Counted from the stretch's first letter, positions 10,095 to 18,698 are shown. The stretch: 46,569 nt of DNA from Bacteroidia bacterium (GCA_025454955.1 JALONL010000019.1:1-46569), one strand, 5' to 3'. Notes: generated by a model from the letters alone, not told the origin. A program made the numbers and translations.

Positions 10095-11245
10095 CAGTTG
10101 CACACATAACTGTTAAACCATCCCGAATTGGTCTCTCCAAGATCAAGAGACCTGATTTTTTTCCATGCTTCAAGCGTATTTTCTGCTTCACCGGTAATAT
10201 GCAGTTCACTATGCCCGCTGCCATCATCTTTCATTTTGGCCTGATACATCGGGGCAATGGTGTTGTTTGTGGCCGCATCAACGGTAATCGTGCCCCGTGG
10301 CGAGAGAAAACTGAATTTATGTAAATCTTCTGCCACAACTCGGGCATCGCCGTTGTGTTCATTCATGAGGTGAACGGCATGGGCAGCGAGCGAAGCACCT
10401 TCCCAGCCGAGCAGCGAAAAAAGATTGGCTTCGCGCCGGGCGGCTTTTATTGCGGCCACAAATTCTGAATTGGCTTCACTGTCAAGATTTTTCGACCACA
10501 CGGCAATACCCTTTGCATTTTCACCGGGGTAAACGGCATTTTTCAGCATCTGCTCTTCAAGCATAAACGGGGGCAGATAGGCAGGCAAACTCCGGTCGGG
10601 GAACAGTGTGTGAATATCACGGAAAAACCATTCAGCAAAATCGCCGCTGAAAATAGGAAGCAAACATGCATCGGGATATGCTGCCAGGTGCTCTTTAAGT
10701 GCTTCAAGCGAAAAATCAACCGGCTGGTATCCGGTAGCTATATTAAAACCAATTTTTCCTCCCGAATGTGTAAAGCCATTAGTGATGGCCATTGTGTGCA
10801 AAAAGCCGCCATCGAAATAATTGGTAAGCATGCCGGCGGTTTTAAATCCATCGCGTGTGGCCCATTCAGCCGCAAGCCAGGCTCCCAATGAATTATGTAA
10901 TGAATGATAAAAAATATTGGAGGAAACAGGCCATTCATGAGGCAGATGTGCCCCGGCATCAAGAACAACCAGCAACTTATTGGCCGACATAAACAGCGGA
11001 CGAAGCAATTGGGCTGTACGGTGACCGACATAGGCCAGCACAACTTCTACATTATCGTCCATCAATAACTTTTCTGCAGACCGGTAAACGGGTTGTTTTT
11101 CGGCACCGAACCCGATGTTTTCGGATATGATACGCAGATCATCTGCACCTGACTTTTTCAGGCCCTCGCGTAACCCGCACTGCATATCAAATGCAATACC
11201 GTTGTAATATGTTGAACGGGGCAGAAGAATTCCTATGTTTTGCAT
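10094..11245 (-). CDS. Periplasmic-binding-protein-fold protein without signal peptide
   Basis: 383 aa from the ATG at 11245 (MQNIGILLPRSTYYNG); the frame is open 10 codons upstream, but the fold begins immediately after this ATG. It resembles type 1 periplasmic binding proteins of the branched-chain amino acid (LivJ/AmiC) class: alternating beta/alpha segments such as VEVVLAYVGHRTAQLL, KTAGMLTNYFDGGFL and LLGWEGASLAAHAV. No signal peptide or lipobox is present and no permease or ATPase gene lies nearby, so it is probably a cytoplasmic ligand-binding or regulatory protein rather than a transporter component. Its stop overlaps the start of the formyltransferase gene. The specific ligand is unknown. 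Confidence 0.78.
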   Translation of the reverse strand: MQNIGILLPRSTYYNGIAFDMQCGLREGLKKSGADDLRIISENIGFGAEKQPVYRSAEKLLMDDNVEVVLAYVGHRTAQLLRPLFMSANKLLVVLDAGAHLPHEWPVSSNIFYHSLHNSLGAWLAAEWATRDGFKTAGMLTNYFDGGFLHTMAITNGFTHSGGKIGFNIATGYQPVDFSLEALKEHLAAYPDACLLPIFSGDFAEWFFRDIHTLFPDRSLPAYLPPFMLEEQMLKNAVYPGENAKGIAVWSKNLDSEANSEFVAAIKAARREANLFSLLGWEGASLAAHAVHLMNEHNGDARVVAEDLHKFSFLSPRGTITVDAATNNTIAPMYQAKMKDDGSGHSELHITGEAENTLEAWKKIRSLDLGETNSGWFNSYVCN

Positions 11246-11260
11246 AAGGTAAAACAACAC

Positions 11261-11297
11261 AAAAAGGAAACACAAAAAACAATTGTGTTTCCTTTTT
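11261..11297 (-). terminator. Terminator after the tail-collar genes
   Basis: A perfect 15-bp inverted repeat: AAAAAGGAAACACAA (11261-11275) and its complement (11283-11297), ending in T residues on the minus strand. It sits between the last collar gene and the binding-fold gene whose start is only 16 bases downstream. That gene therefore depends on read-through, or the hairpin acts as an attenuator or processing site. Confidence 0.75.
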
Positions 11298-11312
11298 GTA
11301 AGTGATTAATAG

Positions 11313-11876
11313 TTAGTTGCGGCTTGGGAAAATTCCATATAGAGCAATGGAATAATTCATTACCAGATATGGGTTTGCGATACTAATGGGCATATTGTTA
11401 CCGGCTATACCGGTTGTTCCGCTTATTTGTACCACGCCGGGAGCCATAGTTACTCCGGCAGTAGCGGTGGTGGCAAAATATAGGCTGGAATTGTTCGTTC
11501 CGGGAACCATACTTTCGGGAGTAGGGCTCTCGTTTACTGTATTGTTGGCAGTGATATTTACTTTCATTGATGTTAACCCATGCTGATGCGCAGGGAGATT
11601 GGACGAAAGTAAAGTCACGCTGCTCATTCCCGAACGTTCGCCGATGGTGTGCGAGGGCAGCCCGGCACCTGTTCCCTGCGAAATCGGGAAGCGGCCGCGT
11701 AAGTCAGGCAGGGCAAAAGTTGTCTGTCCATTGCCGCCATAAGTTGTACCCAGAAGTGCAAAAAGCGCACTGTTGTTGGCTATTGAAAGTATCTGGCCTG
11801 CGCACAGGTTATAATTTTTTGGAGCAAAACCAAAACTAAACAGTTTTATTTCGCCGATATATGGTTCTAGTGACAT
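11313..11876 (-). CDS. Phage tail collar domain protein (MdpB-like), copy 3
   Basis: 187 aa. It matches the family known as phage tail collar or microcystin-dependent protein: opening YIGEIKLFSFGFAPKNY, then LCAGQILSIANNSALFALLG, TTYGGNGQTTFALPDLRGR, a GQGxGLPSHTIGE-type segment, LPAHQHG, and the closing NPYLVMNYSIALYGIFPSRN. There is no signal peptide. Two paralogues of exactly the same length precede it in tandem, with short spacers, so the three are probably one operon ending at the hairpin just downstream. In phages this domain sits at the fibre or baseplate; chromosomal versions like these have no established role. No other phage structural gene is visible. Confidence 0.9.
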   Translation of the reverse strand: MSLEPYIGEIKLFSFGFAPKNYNLCAGQILSIANNSALFALLGTTYGGNGQTTFALPDLRGRFPISQGTGAGLPSHTIGERSGMSSVTLLSSNLPAHQHGLTSMKVNITANNTVNESPTPESMVPGTNNSSLYFATTATAGVTMAPGVVQISGTTGIAGNNMPISIANPYLVMNYSIALYGIFPSRN

Positions 11877-11923
11877 GATCTGTGGTGCTTAGATGATTGT
11901 TTTATTCAGAGCATTTACGCAGC

Positions 11924-12487
11924 TTAGTTGCGCGACGGGAAAACTCCCTGTGTGGCAATACAAAAGTTCATTACCAGATATGGATTGGCTATGCTTATCG
12001 GGTAATTACTTCCAGAAATGTCGGTCATACCATTTACAGTAACAGACCCCGGATTCATTGTTGTATTTGCCGTAGGACTTTCAGCGTAGGCCGAATAAGT
12101 ATTGTTTGTACCGGGAAACGAATTCTCTGGTGAGGGGCCGTCGCCCGCAACTCCGTTTACAGCAATTTTAACAACTGTATTGGATAAGTTATGGGTATGC
12201 GGGGGAAGATTACTTGTTGTCAGTGTGGTTTGTACATTACCCGCCATTTCTCCAATTGTATGAGAGGGAAGTCCGGCTCCGTTGCCTTGCCCGATAGCCA
12301 TACGACCCTGAAGATTGGGCAGACCAAATGTGGTTTGGCCATTACCGCCAAATGCTGTTCCAAGAAGTGAAAAAAGAGCGGTGTTTGATGCAATGGCAAT
12401 TGTCTGGCCGTTGCAGTATGTATGACCTTTTGGAGCAAAGTAAAACCCAAACAGCTTTACTTCACCGATAAATGGTTCTGTTGACAT
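11924..12487 (-). CDS. Phage tail collar domain protein (MdpB-like), copy 2
   Basis: 187 aa, the middle member of the tandem triplet. It begins MSTEPFIGEVKLFGFYFAPK and shows TYCNGQTIAIASNTALFSLLG, FGGNGQTTFGLPNLQGR, GLPSHTIGE, LPPHTHN and the same closing segment (NPYLVMNFCIATQGVFPSRN). The variable part is the region of about 60 residues after the PHTH motif (NTVVKIAVNGVAGDGPSPENS), where the three paralogues differ most; in the tail-collar family this is where receptor or partner specificity would be expected. It sits 47 bases upstream of copy 3 and 69 bases downstream of copy 1. Confidence 0.9.
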   Translation of the reverse strand: MSTEPFIGEVKLFGFYFAPKGHTYCNGQTIAIASNTALFSLLGTAFGGNGQTTFGLPNLQGRMAIGQGNGAGLPSHTIGEMAGNVQTTLTTSNLPPHTHNLSNTVVKIAVNGVAGDGPSPENSFPGTNNTYSAYAESPTANTTMNPGSVTVNGMTDISGSNYPISIANPYLVMNFCIATQGVFPSRN

Positions 12488-12556
12488 GATGTAGTTTTTT
12501 TGACGTGAATACGTTGAAAATATCTGCTGGCAGCAGGATGTGGTACGATCAGATTC

Positions 12557-13120
12557 TTAGTTGCGGGAAGGAAAAATGCCTTCCATGGCGATCGAATAAT
12601 TTAACACCTGATAAGGGTTAACAATGCTGAACGGCGTTCCGGTGCCAGTTGGATCTGTTGTGCCGGTTACCTGTACCGCTAATGGACTGAAGTACTGACC
12701 GGGCATGGCATTTTCTGCATACAAACTGTCGGTGTTGTTGGTGCCAAAAAATGAATTGGCCGCTGTACCGCTGTTGGCGGCTGAATTGTTTGCCGCAATA
12801 CTGCCACGAGCACTGAATAAGGTGTGGAGGTGGGAAGGAATATTTGAGGTGGTCATTGTAGCAGTTGGCGCACCCGCTGCTTCTCCCACTGTATAACTAC
12901 CCAAACCGGGAGCATCCCCCTGGCCGATAGGTACCCTGCCCTGCAAATCGGGCAGTTTGAATGTCTGCTGGCCGTCGCCCCCGTAGGTGGTACCAATGAG
13001 CGCAAAAAGTGCCGTATATTCAGCAATAGACACTTGTTGCCCGGAGCAAAACATGTAGCCCCGCGGAGCAAAGTTAAATGCCAGCCATTTTACTTCTCCA
13101 ATAAATGGTTCTGTTGACAT
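12557..13120 (-). CDS. Phage tail collar domain protein (MdpB-like), copy 1
   Basis: 187 aa, first of the triplet in transcription order. It starts MSTEPFIGEVKWLAFNFAPR and contains MFCSGQQVSIAEYTALFALIG, TYGGDGQQTFKLPDLQGR, GLGSYTVGEAAG, IPSHLHT and a closing NPYQVLNYSIAMEGIFPSRN. The conserved length and termini across the three copies argue for parallel function, for example a hetero-oligomer. The gene is divergent from the Asp/Asn hydroxylase gene across a 211-base gap that must contain promoters for both directions. Confidence 0.9.
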   Translation of the reverse strand: MSTEPFIGEVKWLAFNFAPRGYMFCSGQQVSIAEYTALFALIGTTYGGDGQQTFKLPDLQGRVPIGQGDAPGLGSYTVGEAAGAPTATMTTSNIPSHLHTLFSARGSIAANNSAANSGTAANSFFGTNNTDSLYAENAMPGQYFSPLAVQVTGTTDPTGTGTPFSIVNPYQVLNYSIAMEGIFPSRN

Positions 13121-13331
13121 AAGTTTGTTTGATTAGAGGTTTAAGATTTTTGGATTGTGCTAAAAGTATTGGTGTTGTACGGTTTCTTACTGCGCATTTA
13201 TACCCGATTATGCCTTTAAGTTTTCAACAGACGTCCGGAATGATTGTCTTTGCTGTATTCTTATCGCTCAATTCATATAAAAATAATATCCTTGTACGCC
13301 TGAATTGCCAGTGTACAGGCTGCCGGTTTCT

Positions 13332-14021
13332 ATGACTACTTCTCTGCTTTTACCGCTTCAATGGAATGTGTTGTGGCTGCAAAACGACCTCCGGAAAGCC
13401 TTTGAGGCGGAATGGGGAAACCATTACAATACAAAAGACTATTCCGGAAACTGGAGCAGCATTTCCCTTTATTCGGCTTCCGGTCGCAGCAACGATGTGC
13501 TGGCGCTTCCGGCAGAGAAATTTCATCCCACACCGCTTCTCGATCAATGTGCGTATTTCAAACAGGTGCTCGACGAACTGAAGTTTGAAAAGGAAACCGT
13601 GCGCCTGCTTTGTCTGCGCGCAGGAAGCCAGGTGCATCCGCATCGCGATCCCGGTCTCGCATACCGGTTTGGCTTGTTCAGGCTGCATGTGCCTGTGGTG
13701 ACTACGCAAGAGGTGGAGTTTGAAGTGGCCGGACAACTGCTCGATATGCAGCCCGGTTCGTGCTGGTATGCCGATTTTGATGCCGTACATTCGGTGCGCA
13801 ACTTCGGGCAAACAGACCGGGTGCATCTGGTAATAGACGGTAAGCCCAATGCGTGGACAGACGAGTTGTTTGCCCGCGCCGGCTACAATTTTGAGGCGGC
13901 CAAAGAAGAAGAAAAAATGGATGAGGCCACCCTGCAAAATGTAATTGCCGAACTCAAACGACAAAACAACCCGGCTGCCGATGCACTAATTGCCCAACTC
14001 AATGCCACACACCGAAGCTGA
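13332..14021 (+). CDS. Aspartyl/asparaginyl beta-hydroxylase family dioxygenase
   Basis: 229 aa from the ATG at 13332 (MTTSLLLPLQWNVLWLQ). It shows the 2-oxoglutarate/Fe(II) cupin core of the family: H104-R105-D106 in QVHPHRDPGLAYRFGLFRLH, the distal iron ligand H153 in DAVHSVRNFG, and R163 in TDRVHLVIDG as the likely 2-oxoglutarate anchor, so the enzyme should be active. Known family members hydroxylate Asp or Asn residues in proteins, and some bacterial ones act on small molecules. The last 20 bases overlap the next gene, a sulfotransferase, indicating a coupled pair. Divergence from three collar genes makes those proteins candidate substrates, which is inference. Confidence 0.88.
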   Translation: MTTSLLLPLQWNVLWLQNDLRKAFEAEWGNHYNTKDYSGNWSSISLYSASGRSNDVLALPAEKFHPTPLLDQCAYFKQVLDELKFEKETVRLLCLRAGSQVHPHRDPGLAYRFGLFRLHVPVVTTQEVEFEVAGQLLDMQPGSCWYADFDAVHSVRNFGQTDRVHLVIDGKPNAWTDELFARAGYNFEAAKEEEKMDEATLQNVIAELKRQNNPAADALIAQLNATHRS

Positions 14022-14922
14022 AACCTGGCTCCCTGTGCAGTGGCTGCCCGGCGAGGCTTTGCTGCGGTGGATGCGGTTTGACGAACAGCCTTTTACCGAG
14101 CCGTTTTTCGACGACACTCTCATACGCAACCGCCTGCTGTTTGAAGCAAACCGCCGCAGGCCGCAAAGTGTAACCGCGCCGCAATGGTTGCTGCAATTTG
14201 CCGCCGCCGCCACACCGCCCGATTTGCTCATCTTCCACATTTCGCGCTGCGGATCCACGCTGCTGGCACAAATGCTCGGCACCGATGTCGATACACAGGT
14301 GCTGGCCGAAGTACCGCTGCTCGATCAGTTGCTCATGCGGGCCGCCGAAAATCCCAACGAAGAAAATATAGACCTGCTCCGCGCAGCCACACACCTGCTG
14401 CGCCGCAATAAAAAACGCCTCATCGTAAAAACCGATTGCTGGCACCTGCTGCATTACACACTGCTGCGCCGCATCTGGCCCCATACACCGGCCGTGGTGC
14501 TCTACCGCAATCCGGCCGAAGTACTTCGCTCGCACCGCAAACTGCCCGGCATACAAACCGTGCCGGGCATGCTCAGTTCAACACAACTGCCTGGCATTAA
14601 TCCCGCACAGCATCACGAAGTTTACTTCGGAGAATTAATGTCGGCGTTTTTCGATGCAGTAATAAAACTCCGCCACGAAAACCCCGGCGTACTCCTGCTA
14701 AACTATGCTGCCGGTCCCGAAGCACTTGCCCTGCAAACTGCCCGCCACGCAGGTTTTACGCTGAGCGACGAACAGGTTGAGCAAATAAACTCACGCGCAA
14801 AATTCAACGCTAAAAACCCCGGTCAGGCTTTTACCGAACACCCCGAACCGGCCGAAGCACCGTCGTTTCTGCAAGAAGCCATGCAGAAATTTCATGAACT
14901 TAATCAGATGCTCAACCCCTGA
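14002..14922 (+). CDS. Sulfotransferase-family P-loop protein
   Basis: 306 aa from the ATG at 14002; a TTG four codons upstream is possible but unnecessary. Around residues 75-90 it has LLIFHISRCGSTLLAQML, a good match to the 5'-phosphosulfate loop of PAPS-dependent sulfotransferases, followed by VLAEVPLLDQL and a possible 3'-phosphate-binding region around AVVLYRNPAEVLRSHRK. The overlap with the hydroxylase reading frame (20 bases, different frame) suggests co-translation and a sequential pathway: hydroxylation and then sulfation of the new hydroxyl would be chemically sensible, but this is inference. The 3' end overlaps the convergent GH18-like gene by 19 bases. Confidence 0.82.
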   Translation: MPHTEAETWLPVQWLPGEALLRWMRFDEQPFTEPFFDDTLIRNRLLFEANRRRPQSVTAPQWLLQFAAAATPPDLLIFHISRCGSTLLAQMLGTDVDTQVLAEVPLLDQLLMRAAENPNEENIDLLRAATHLLRRNKKRLIVKTDCWHLLHYTLLRRIWPHTPAVVLYRNPAEVLRSHRKLPGIQTVPGMLSSTQLPGINPAQHHEVYFGELMSAFFDAVIKLRHENPGVLLLNYAAGPEALALQTARHAGFTLSDEQVEQINSRAKFNAKNPGQAFTEHPEPAEAPSFLQEAMQKFHELNQMLNP

Positions 14923-15866
14923 ATAATGGCCTGCGCATAATCGACACTCGTTTTCGAACCGGAGTAATTAGGATTACACGCATTCGAATTCTGGTTGGCC
15001 AGCACATCATCATAATTCCAGATGAATCCGCCCGTACACTTCATCTGTCCGACCCAGCACTCAAAACTATACTCCACCTGTGCCGGAGTAGAACCACAAT
15101 ACGGTTTCGACGTATTGCAGCACCACAACCCCGAAACCGTAAACGCGGCCCCGTCGAGTCCGGGTATGGTTTCCGAAACCACCCTTGCCCAGTCGGTCGG
15201 ATTGTTATCGCCGCCGCCATCATAGCACTGCAAATTCATCCACAACACCGTAGGTTCGCTCGGAGAATAAAGTGCCTTTAACGCCTTCATCCAGCCGAAT
15301 GGATTTGTATAAGGACAGAACGTAATGTTAATGCCCAATTCCTTCAGCATATTGCCAAATGCAATGACTGCTTCCACCCAGTTGTAGGTCATATCATAGG
15401 AAGAACCGAACTCCTCGCAGTCGAAATCAATAAAGCTGATACAGGGAAACTGTTGTTTTAATACTGCAAAATTCTGATACAGTACCGTGTCGCTGCTTAT
15501 CGCACCATCCACCACAAAATTGCTCCAGATGGTTTCGTAGTCTAAGCAACCACCCCCACCAATGGAAAGGCCGATTTGGGTGATATTTCCGTCCATAAGG
15601 CCTCTGAGTTGCTGGGGCCAATCGCTTGGCCCTACATACACGCCATTGGAAATCATAATCAGGCCGCCGTCGGAGGGATTGTTAAATACAATATCGCCGG
15701 TTTGCTGCCCCGCCACCGGCTCATACGCTCCCGGCCCGCGGCCTATGTGGGCCAGACCAAGAATAAGTGTGGTAAATCCGGATTTGGTAATGTCTAATGA
15801 ATTTGTGCTGATATTGGCCGGGCCAAGTGCATTTCCGGCATAAATGACTGCGTTATGGTTGCTCAT
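14904..15866 (-). CDS. GH18-like (chitinase-fold) protein
   Basis: 320 aa starting MSNHNAVIYAGNALGP. The segment IGLSIGGGGCLDY corresponds to the SxGG strand of glycoside hydrolase 18 barrels. FIDFDCEEF (about residues 145-153) resembles the DxDxE catalytic strand with the acid Glu retained; NITFCPYTNPFG, LWMNLQCYDGGGDN and GGFIWNYDD fit later barrel strands. There is no signal peptide, which is odd for a chitinase; it may leave by a non-Sec route or act in the cytoplasm. Many cysteines are present. Its 3' end overlaps that of the sulfotransferase gene tail to tail. Whether it hydrolyses glycan or only binds it is open. Confidence 0.75.
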   Translation of the reverse strand: MSNHNAVIYAGNALGPANISTNSLDITKSGFTTLILGLAHIGRGPGAYEPVAGQQTGDIVFNNPSDGGLIMISNGVYVGPSDWPQQLRGLMDGNITQIGLSIGGGGCLDYETIWSNFVVDGAISSDTVLYQNFAVLKQQFPCISFIDFDCEEFGSSYDMTYNWVEAVIAFGNMLKELGINITFCPYTNPFGWMKALKALYSPSEPTVLWMNLQCYDGGGDNNPTDWARVVSETIPGLDGAAFTVSGLWCCNTSKPYCGSTPAQVEYSFECWVGQMKCTGGFIWNYDDVLANQNSNACNPNYSGSKTSVDYAQAIIQGLSI

Positions 15867-15998
15867 TTTAAAGAGGGTTGATTTACTGCAAATACAGTAA
15901 AATCAAATTCTCCGGGCAATTCTTTTCGGGCCGAGTTATTAAACGAAATACTGTTCAGGTATTTTCTGCGAAGTAGTTAGGTATTACTACCTGAAAAT

Positions 15999-16955
15999 TT
16001 ACCCCTGAGGAAAAACAATTTCAATACTCACTCCTTTGCCCGGTTCGCTGTTAAGCGAAATAGTGGCATTGTACAACGAAAGCATTTGTTTAATAAGATA
16101 CAAACCAATACCGGTACTTCCTGCAGTGTGGGTTTCTTCTATTCGGGCAAACGGCTGAAAAAGCCTGTGGCCATGTTTTTTCATGTCGATGCCCCGGCCG
16201 TTGTCGTGATAATGTATTTTCAGGTGTTTGTCGGTTTTTATCAGTTCTATTTTCACCTCCACCTTTTCATATCCGTACCGCACCGAGTTTGAAAGCAGGT
16301 TCTGAAACAAGCTTCTTATCCTTGCCGCAGGCATGGGCAGGTTTTCAAATTCACGCACCCGAATCTGAATTTCAATATCATGGTGTGCAGACAGTTGATC
16401 GCGGAGCTCTTCAATTACCGGAACCAGCGGAATATCCACTTCGTGATCGCCGGGATTCACACTCGTCATGCGGTGCAACTGAAGAAATCCATTAATGGTT
16501 CCGCTGCCGCTTTCGCAGGTTTGACGAAGCATTTCGGAGAGTTCAAGCACTTTCCCCGAATCGTTTTTTTCGGCATACTTCCTTATCATCATCGCCAGCG
16601 ACTGCCCGTTGGTAATAATCGTTTTCAGGTCGTGCGACACATGATAATTGAATGTGTTGTAAGATTCATTGAGCAGTTTAAGCTGATCGTTGCTTTGCTG
16701 CAGGGCATGGTTTGAAAGCTGCTGCCTGTAAGCAAAACGCCCGGCTATGTAAAAAGCAAGTCCCAGAAAAAACGGAGCCGAGGCAATGATGTAATGAAGC
16801 GGATTTTCGTTGAAAATAATTCCAAGCTTCGAAAAAGAGAATGTGTCTTTTCTTATCAGGCAACAATCAATCAACACCGAAAACAACGGAAAAACGCATC
16901 CGAAAAGAATGCCGAAAAGAAGGTATCTGTTTTTGATATTGATTTCTTTCCGCAT
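15999..16955 (-). CDS. Sensor histidine kinase
   Basis: 318 aa. Two hydrophobic segments (about residues 11-33 and 53-72) bracket a short loop, so there is little room for an external sensor domain. A short coiled region leads to the H-box NYHVSHDLKT (H108 the phospho-acceptor), then the ATPase domain with N-box LLSNSVRYGY, G1 HDNGRGIDM and G2 GSTGIGLYLIKQM. It is transcribed just after a CheY-like regulator with a 4-base gap, so the two form a two-component pair. The stimulus is unknown. Confidence 0.92.
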   Translation of the reverse strand: MRKEINIKNRYLLFGILFGCVFPLFSVLIDCCLIRKDTFSFSKLGIIFNENPLHYIIASAPFFLGLAFYIAGRFAYRQQLSNHALQQSNDQLKLLNESYNTFNYHVSHDLKTIITNGQSLAMMIRKYAEKNDSGKVLELSEMLRQTCESGSGTINGFLQLHRMTSVNPGDHEVDIPLVPVIEELRDQLSAHHDIEIQIRVREFENLPMPAARIRSLFQNLLSNSVRYGYEKVEVKIELIKTDKHLKIHYHDNGRGIDMKKHGHRLFQPFARIEETHTAGSTGIGLYLIKQMLSLYNATISLNSEPGKGVSIEIVFPQG

Positions 16956-16959
16956 ATCC

Positions 16960-17364
16960 TCAACTGCTAAAATACTTGTTCAGCAATGCAAGAAGTGTGT
17001 CCTGTGCAAGTGGTTTGGCCAGATATTCCTTGGCGCACGGAAAACGTTCAAATGCTTCCAGATCTCTTTTATGTTGCGAGGAAGTAAGCATAAATACCAG
17101 GGGAATTTCGGCCGGATCGTCCACTATATTTTCAAGTTCTTCCAGAAACTCATATCCGTCAAGTTCCGGCATTCTTATATCGAGCAGAATAAGGTGGGGG
17201 TATTTTCCGGAATCATTTTTTATCTCCGAAAATTCATTCAGTGCTTCCTGCGGGTTGTTGAATACTGTTACCGATTCTACCTGATCCAGATCCGATAACA
17301 TATCTTCCATGTACATGTTATTGATTTGTGAATCATCAATAAGAAATACCGAAAGTTTTTTCAT
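16960..17364 (-). CDS. Single-domain response regulator (CheY-like)
   Basis: 134 aa, receiver domain only. Acidic pocket D10-D11 (VFLIDDSQ), phospho-acceptor D62 (LILLDIRMPELDGYEF), the conserved hydroxyl in FMLTSS and the lysine in YLAKPLA are all present. Having no DNA-binding output domain, it must act through protein contacts or a phosphorelay. It is the first gene of a pair with the kinase 4 bases downstream. Confidence 0.92.
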   Translation of the reverse strand: MKKLSVFLIDDSQINNMYMEDMLSDLDQVESVTVFNNPQEALNEFSEIKNDSGKYPHLILLDIRMPELDGYEFLEELENIVDDPAEIPLVFMLTSSQHKRDLEAFERFPCAKEYLAKPLAQDTLLALLNKYFSS

Positions 17365-17538
17365 ACAAAGGGTCTTTTGGTGGGGGGACTTGTTGAGCGA
17401 TACCTGACAAAATTAACATTTCAGTATTGCCCGCCACCGGTAATACGACCAAACTCTTTATCCCTTCGTTCAAAAAGCGGTTTAGAGACGTGAATGAATA
17501 ATTCCCGAAAGGCTGTTGCAACTTGTATTTGCAGGTAT

Positions 17539-17576
17539 AAAAAAGAAGGCCGGCCACCATTCAGTGACCAGCCTTC
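17539..17576 (-). terminator. Intrinsic terminator after pdhB
   Basis: On the minus strand GAAGGCTGGTCAC, a 6-base loop and GTGGCCGGCCTTC form a 13-bp stem (two G-T pairs) followed by six T residues. It lies 22 bases beyond the pdhB stop. Confidence 0.88.
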
Positions 17577-17598
17577 CTTGCAGAATCAATAGTTGGTT

Positions 17599-18579
17599 TT
17601 AGCTGCGATACATCACTGCTTTTACCGCATCCATCAGTTTTTTCGGATTGGGCAGTGCGGCTTCAATAAGCGACATGGCGTAGGGCAGGGGCACGTCGGC
17701 CGAAATTACACGGCCAATGGGGGCATCGAGGTAATCGAATGCGTGGCTTTGAACGTGGTAGGTGATATCGGTAGAAATGGATGCCAGCGGCCAGGCTTCT
17801 TCGAGAATCACCAGACGGTTGGTTTTCTTCACCGAGCGCACCACGGCGGCGTAATCGATCGGTCGAACCGAGCGGAGGTCAATTACCTCGCACGAAATGC
17901 CTTCTTTGGCCAGTTCTTCGGCTGCCACGTAGGCGTGCTTGATGATTTTGCCGAAAGACACCACGGTTACGTCGGTACCTTCGCGCTTAATGTCGGCCAC
18001 GCCAATGGGCAGCAGGTATTCGCCTTCGGGTACTTCGCCCTTGTCGCCGTACATGAGTTCCGATTCCATGAAAATAACGGGATCGTCATCGCGAATGGCC
18101 GATTTGAGCAGCCCTTTGGCATCGTACGGATTGGAAGGCACCACCACTTTAAGGCCGGGCGTATTGGCATACCAGTTTTCGAAAGCCTGCGAGTGCTGCG
18201 CGGCAAGCTGCCCCGCATTGCCTGTAGGCCCGCGAAAAACCATAGGAATATTGTATTGCCCGCCCGACATACTCAGCATTTTGGCCGCCGAGTTAATTAC
18301 CTGGTCGATGGCAACGAGCGAAAAGTTGAAGGTCATAAACTCAATAATCGGGCGTAAGCCGTTCATTGCAGCACCTACGCCGATACCGGCAAAACCAAGC
18401 TCGGCAATGGGCGTGTCGATAACCCGTCTTGCACCAAATTCGGCCAGCATGCCCTGGCTCACTTTATAGGCCCCGTTGTATTCGGCTACTTCTTCGCCCA
18501 TCAGAAACACACGTTCATCGCGGCGCATTTCTTCCTGCATCGCCTCGCGGAGGGCTTCACGGAATTGGAGAGTTCTCAT
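17599..18579 (-). CDS. pdhB: Pyruvate dehydrogenase E1 component, beta subunit
   Basis: 326 aa from the ATG at 18579 ([14 protein letters not shown]); the frame is open 29 codons further upstream, but family members start here. It shows the transketolase pyrimidine-binding domain ([52 protein letters not shown]) and the C-terminal transketolase domain ([32 protein letters not shown]). With the E1 alpha subunit it decarboxylates pyruvate using thiamine diphosphate and passes acetyl groups to E2. The alpha subunit and E2 are not in the window; the E3 gene lpdA is about 10 kb away. A canonical -7 element is upstream and a strong terminator downstream, so it is probably monocistronic. A branched-chain 2-oxoacid role is less likely but not excluded. 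Confidence 0.93.
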   Translation of the reverse strand: MRTLQFREALREAMQEEMRRDERVFLMGEEVAEYNGAYKVSQGMLAEFGARRVIDTPIAELGFAGIGVGAAMNGLRPIIEFMTFNFSLVAIDQVINSAAKMLSMSGGQYNIPMVFRGPTGNAGQLAAQHSQAFENWYANTPGLKVVVPSNPYDAKGLLKSAIRDDDPVIFMESELMYGDKGEVPEGEYLLPIGVADIKREGTDVTVVSFGKIIKHAYVAAEELAKEGISCEVIDLRSVRPIDYAAVVRSVKKTNRLVILEEAWPLASISTDITYHVQSHAFDYLDAPIGRVISADVPLPYAMSLIEAALPNPKKLMDAVKAVMYRS

Positions 18580-18612
18580 CAGAATATCGCTGCGTGATGT
18601 TTCGCAGGCCGA

Positions 18613-18620
18613 CAAAAATA
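18613..18620 (-). promoter_or_regulatory. -7 element upstream of pdhB
   Basis: TATTTTTG on the minus strand fits the Bacteroidota consensus TAnnTTTG, 33 bases before the pdhB start. No clear -33 TTG at the usual distance. Confidence 0.4.
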
Positions 18621-18698
18621 AGATTTTCGGACAAAGCCTGCACGGCCGTAATTTTTTCGGGGGCAATAATTAATTCGCCACCGGCTTGCAAACCGGGA

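Noticed and set aside
11313..13120. Prophage or tailocin
   Set aside because: Only tail-collar domain proteins are present; no capsid, sheath, tube, baseplate, lysis or integrase gene lies within the window.
13350..13964. 204-codon minus-strand ORF opposite the hydroxylase gene
   Set aside because: The plus-strand hydroxylase has complete catalytic motifs; the antisense product has none.
17593..18357. 254-codon plus-strand ORF opposite pdhB
   Set aside because: Antisense shadow of pdhB; low-complexity His/Gly/Phe composition.
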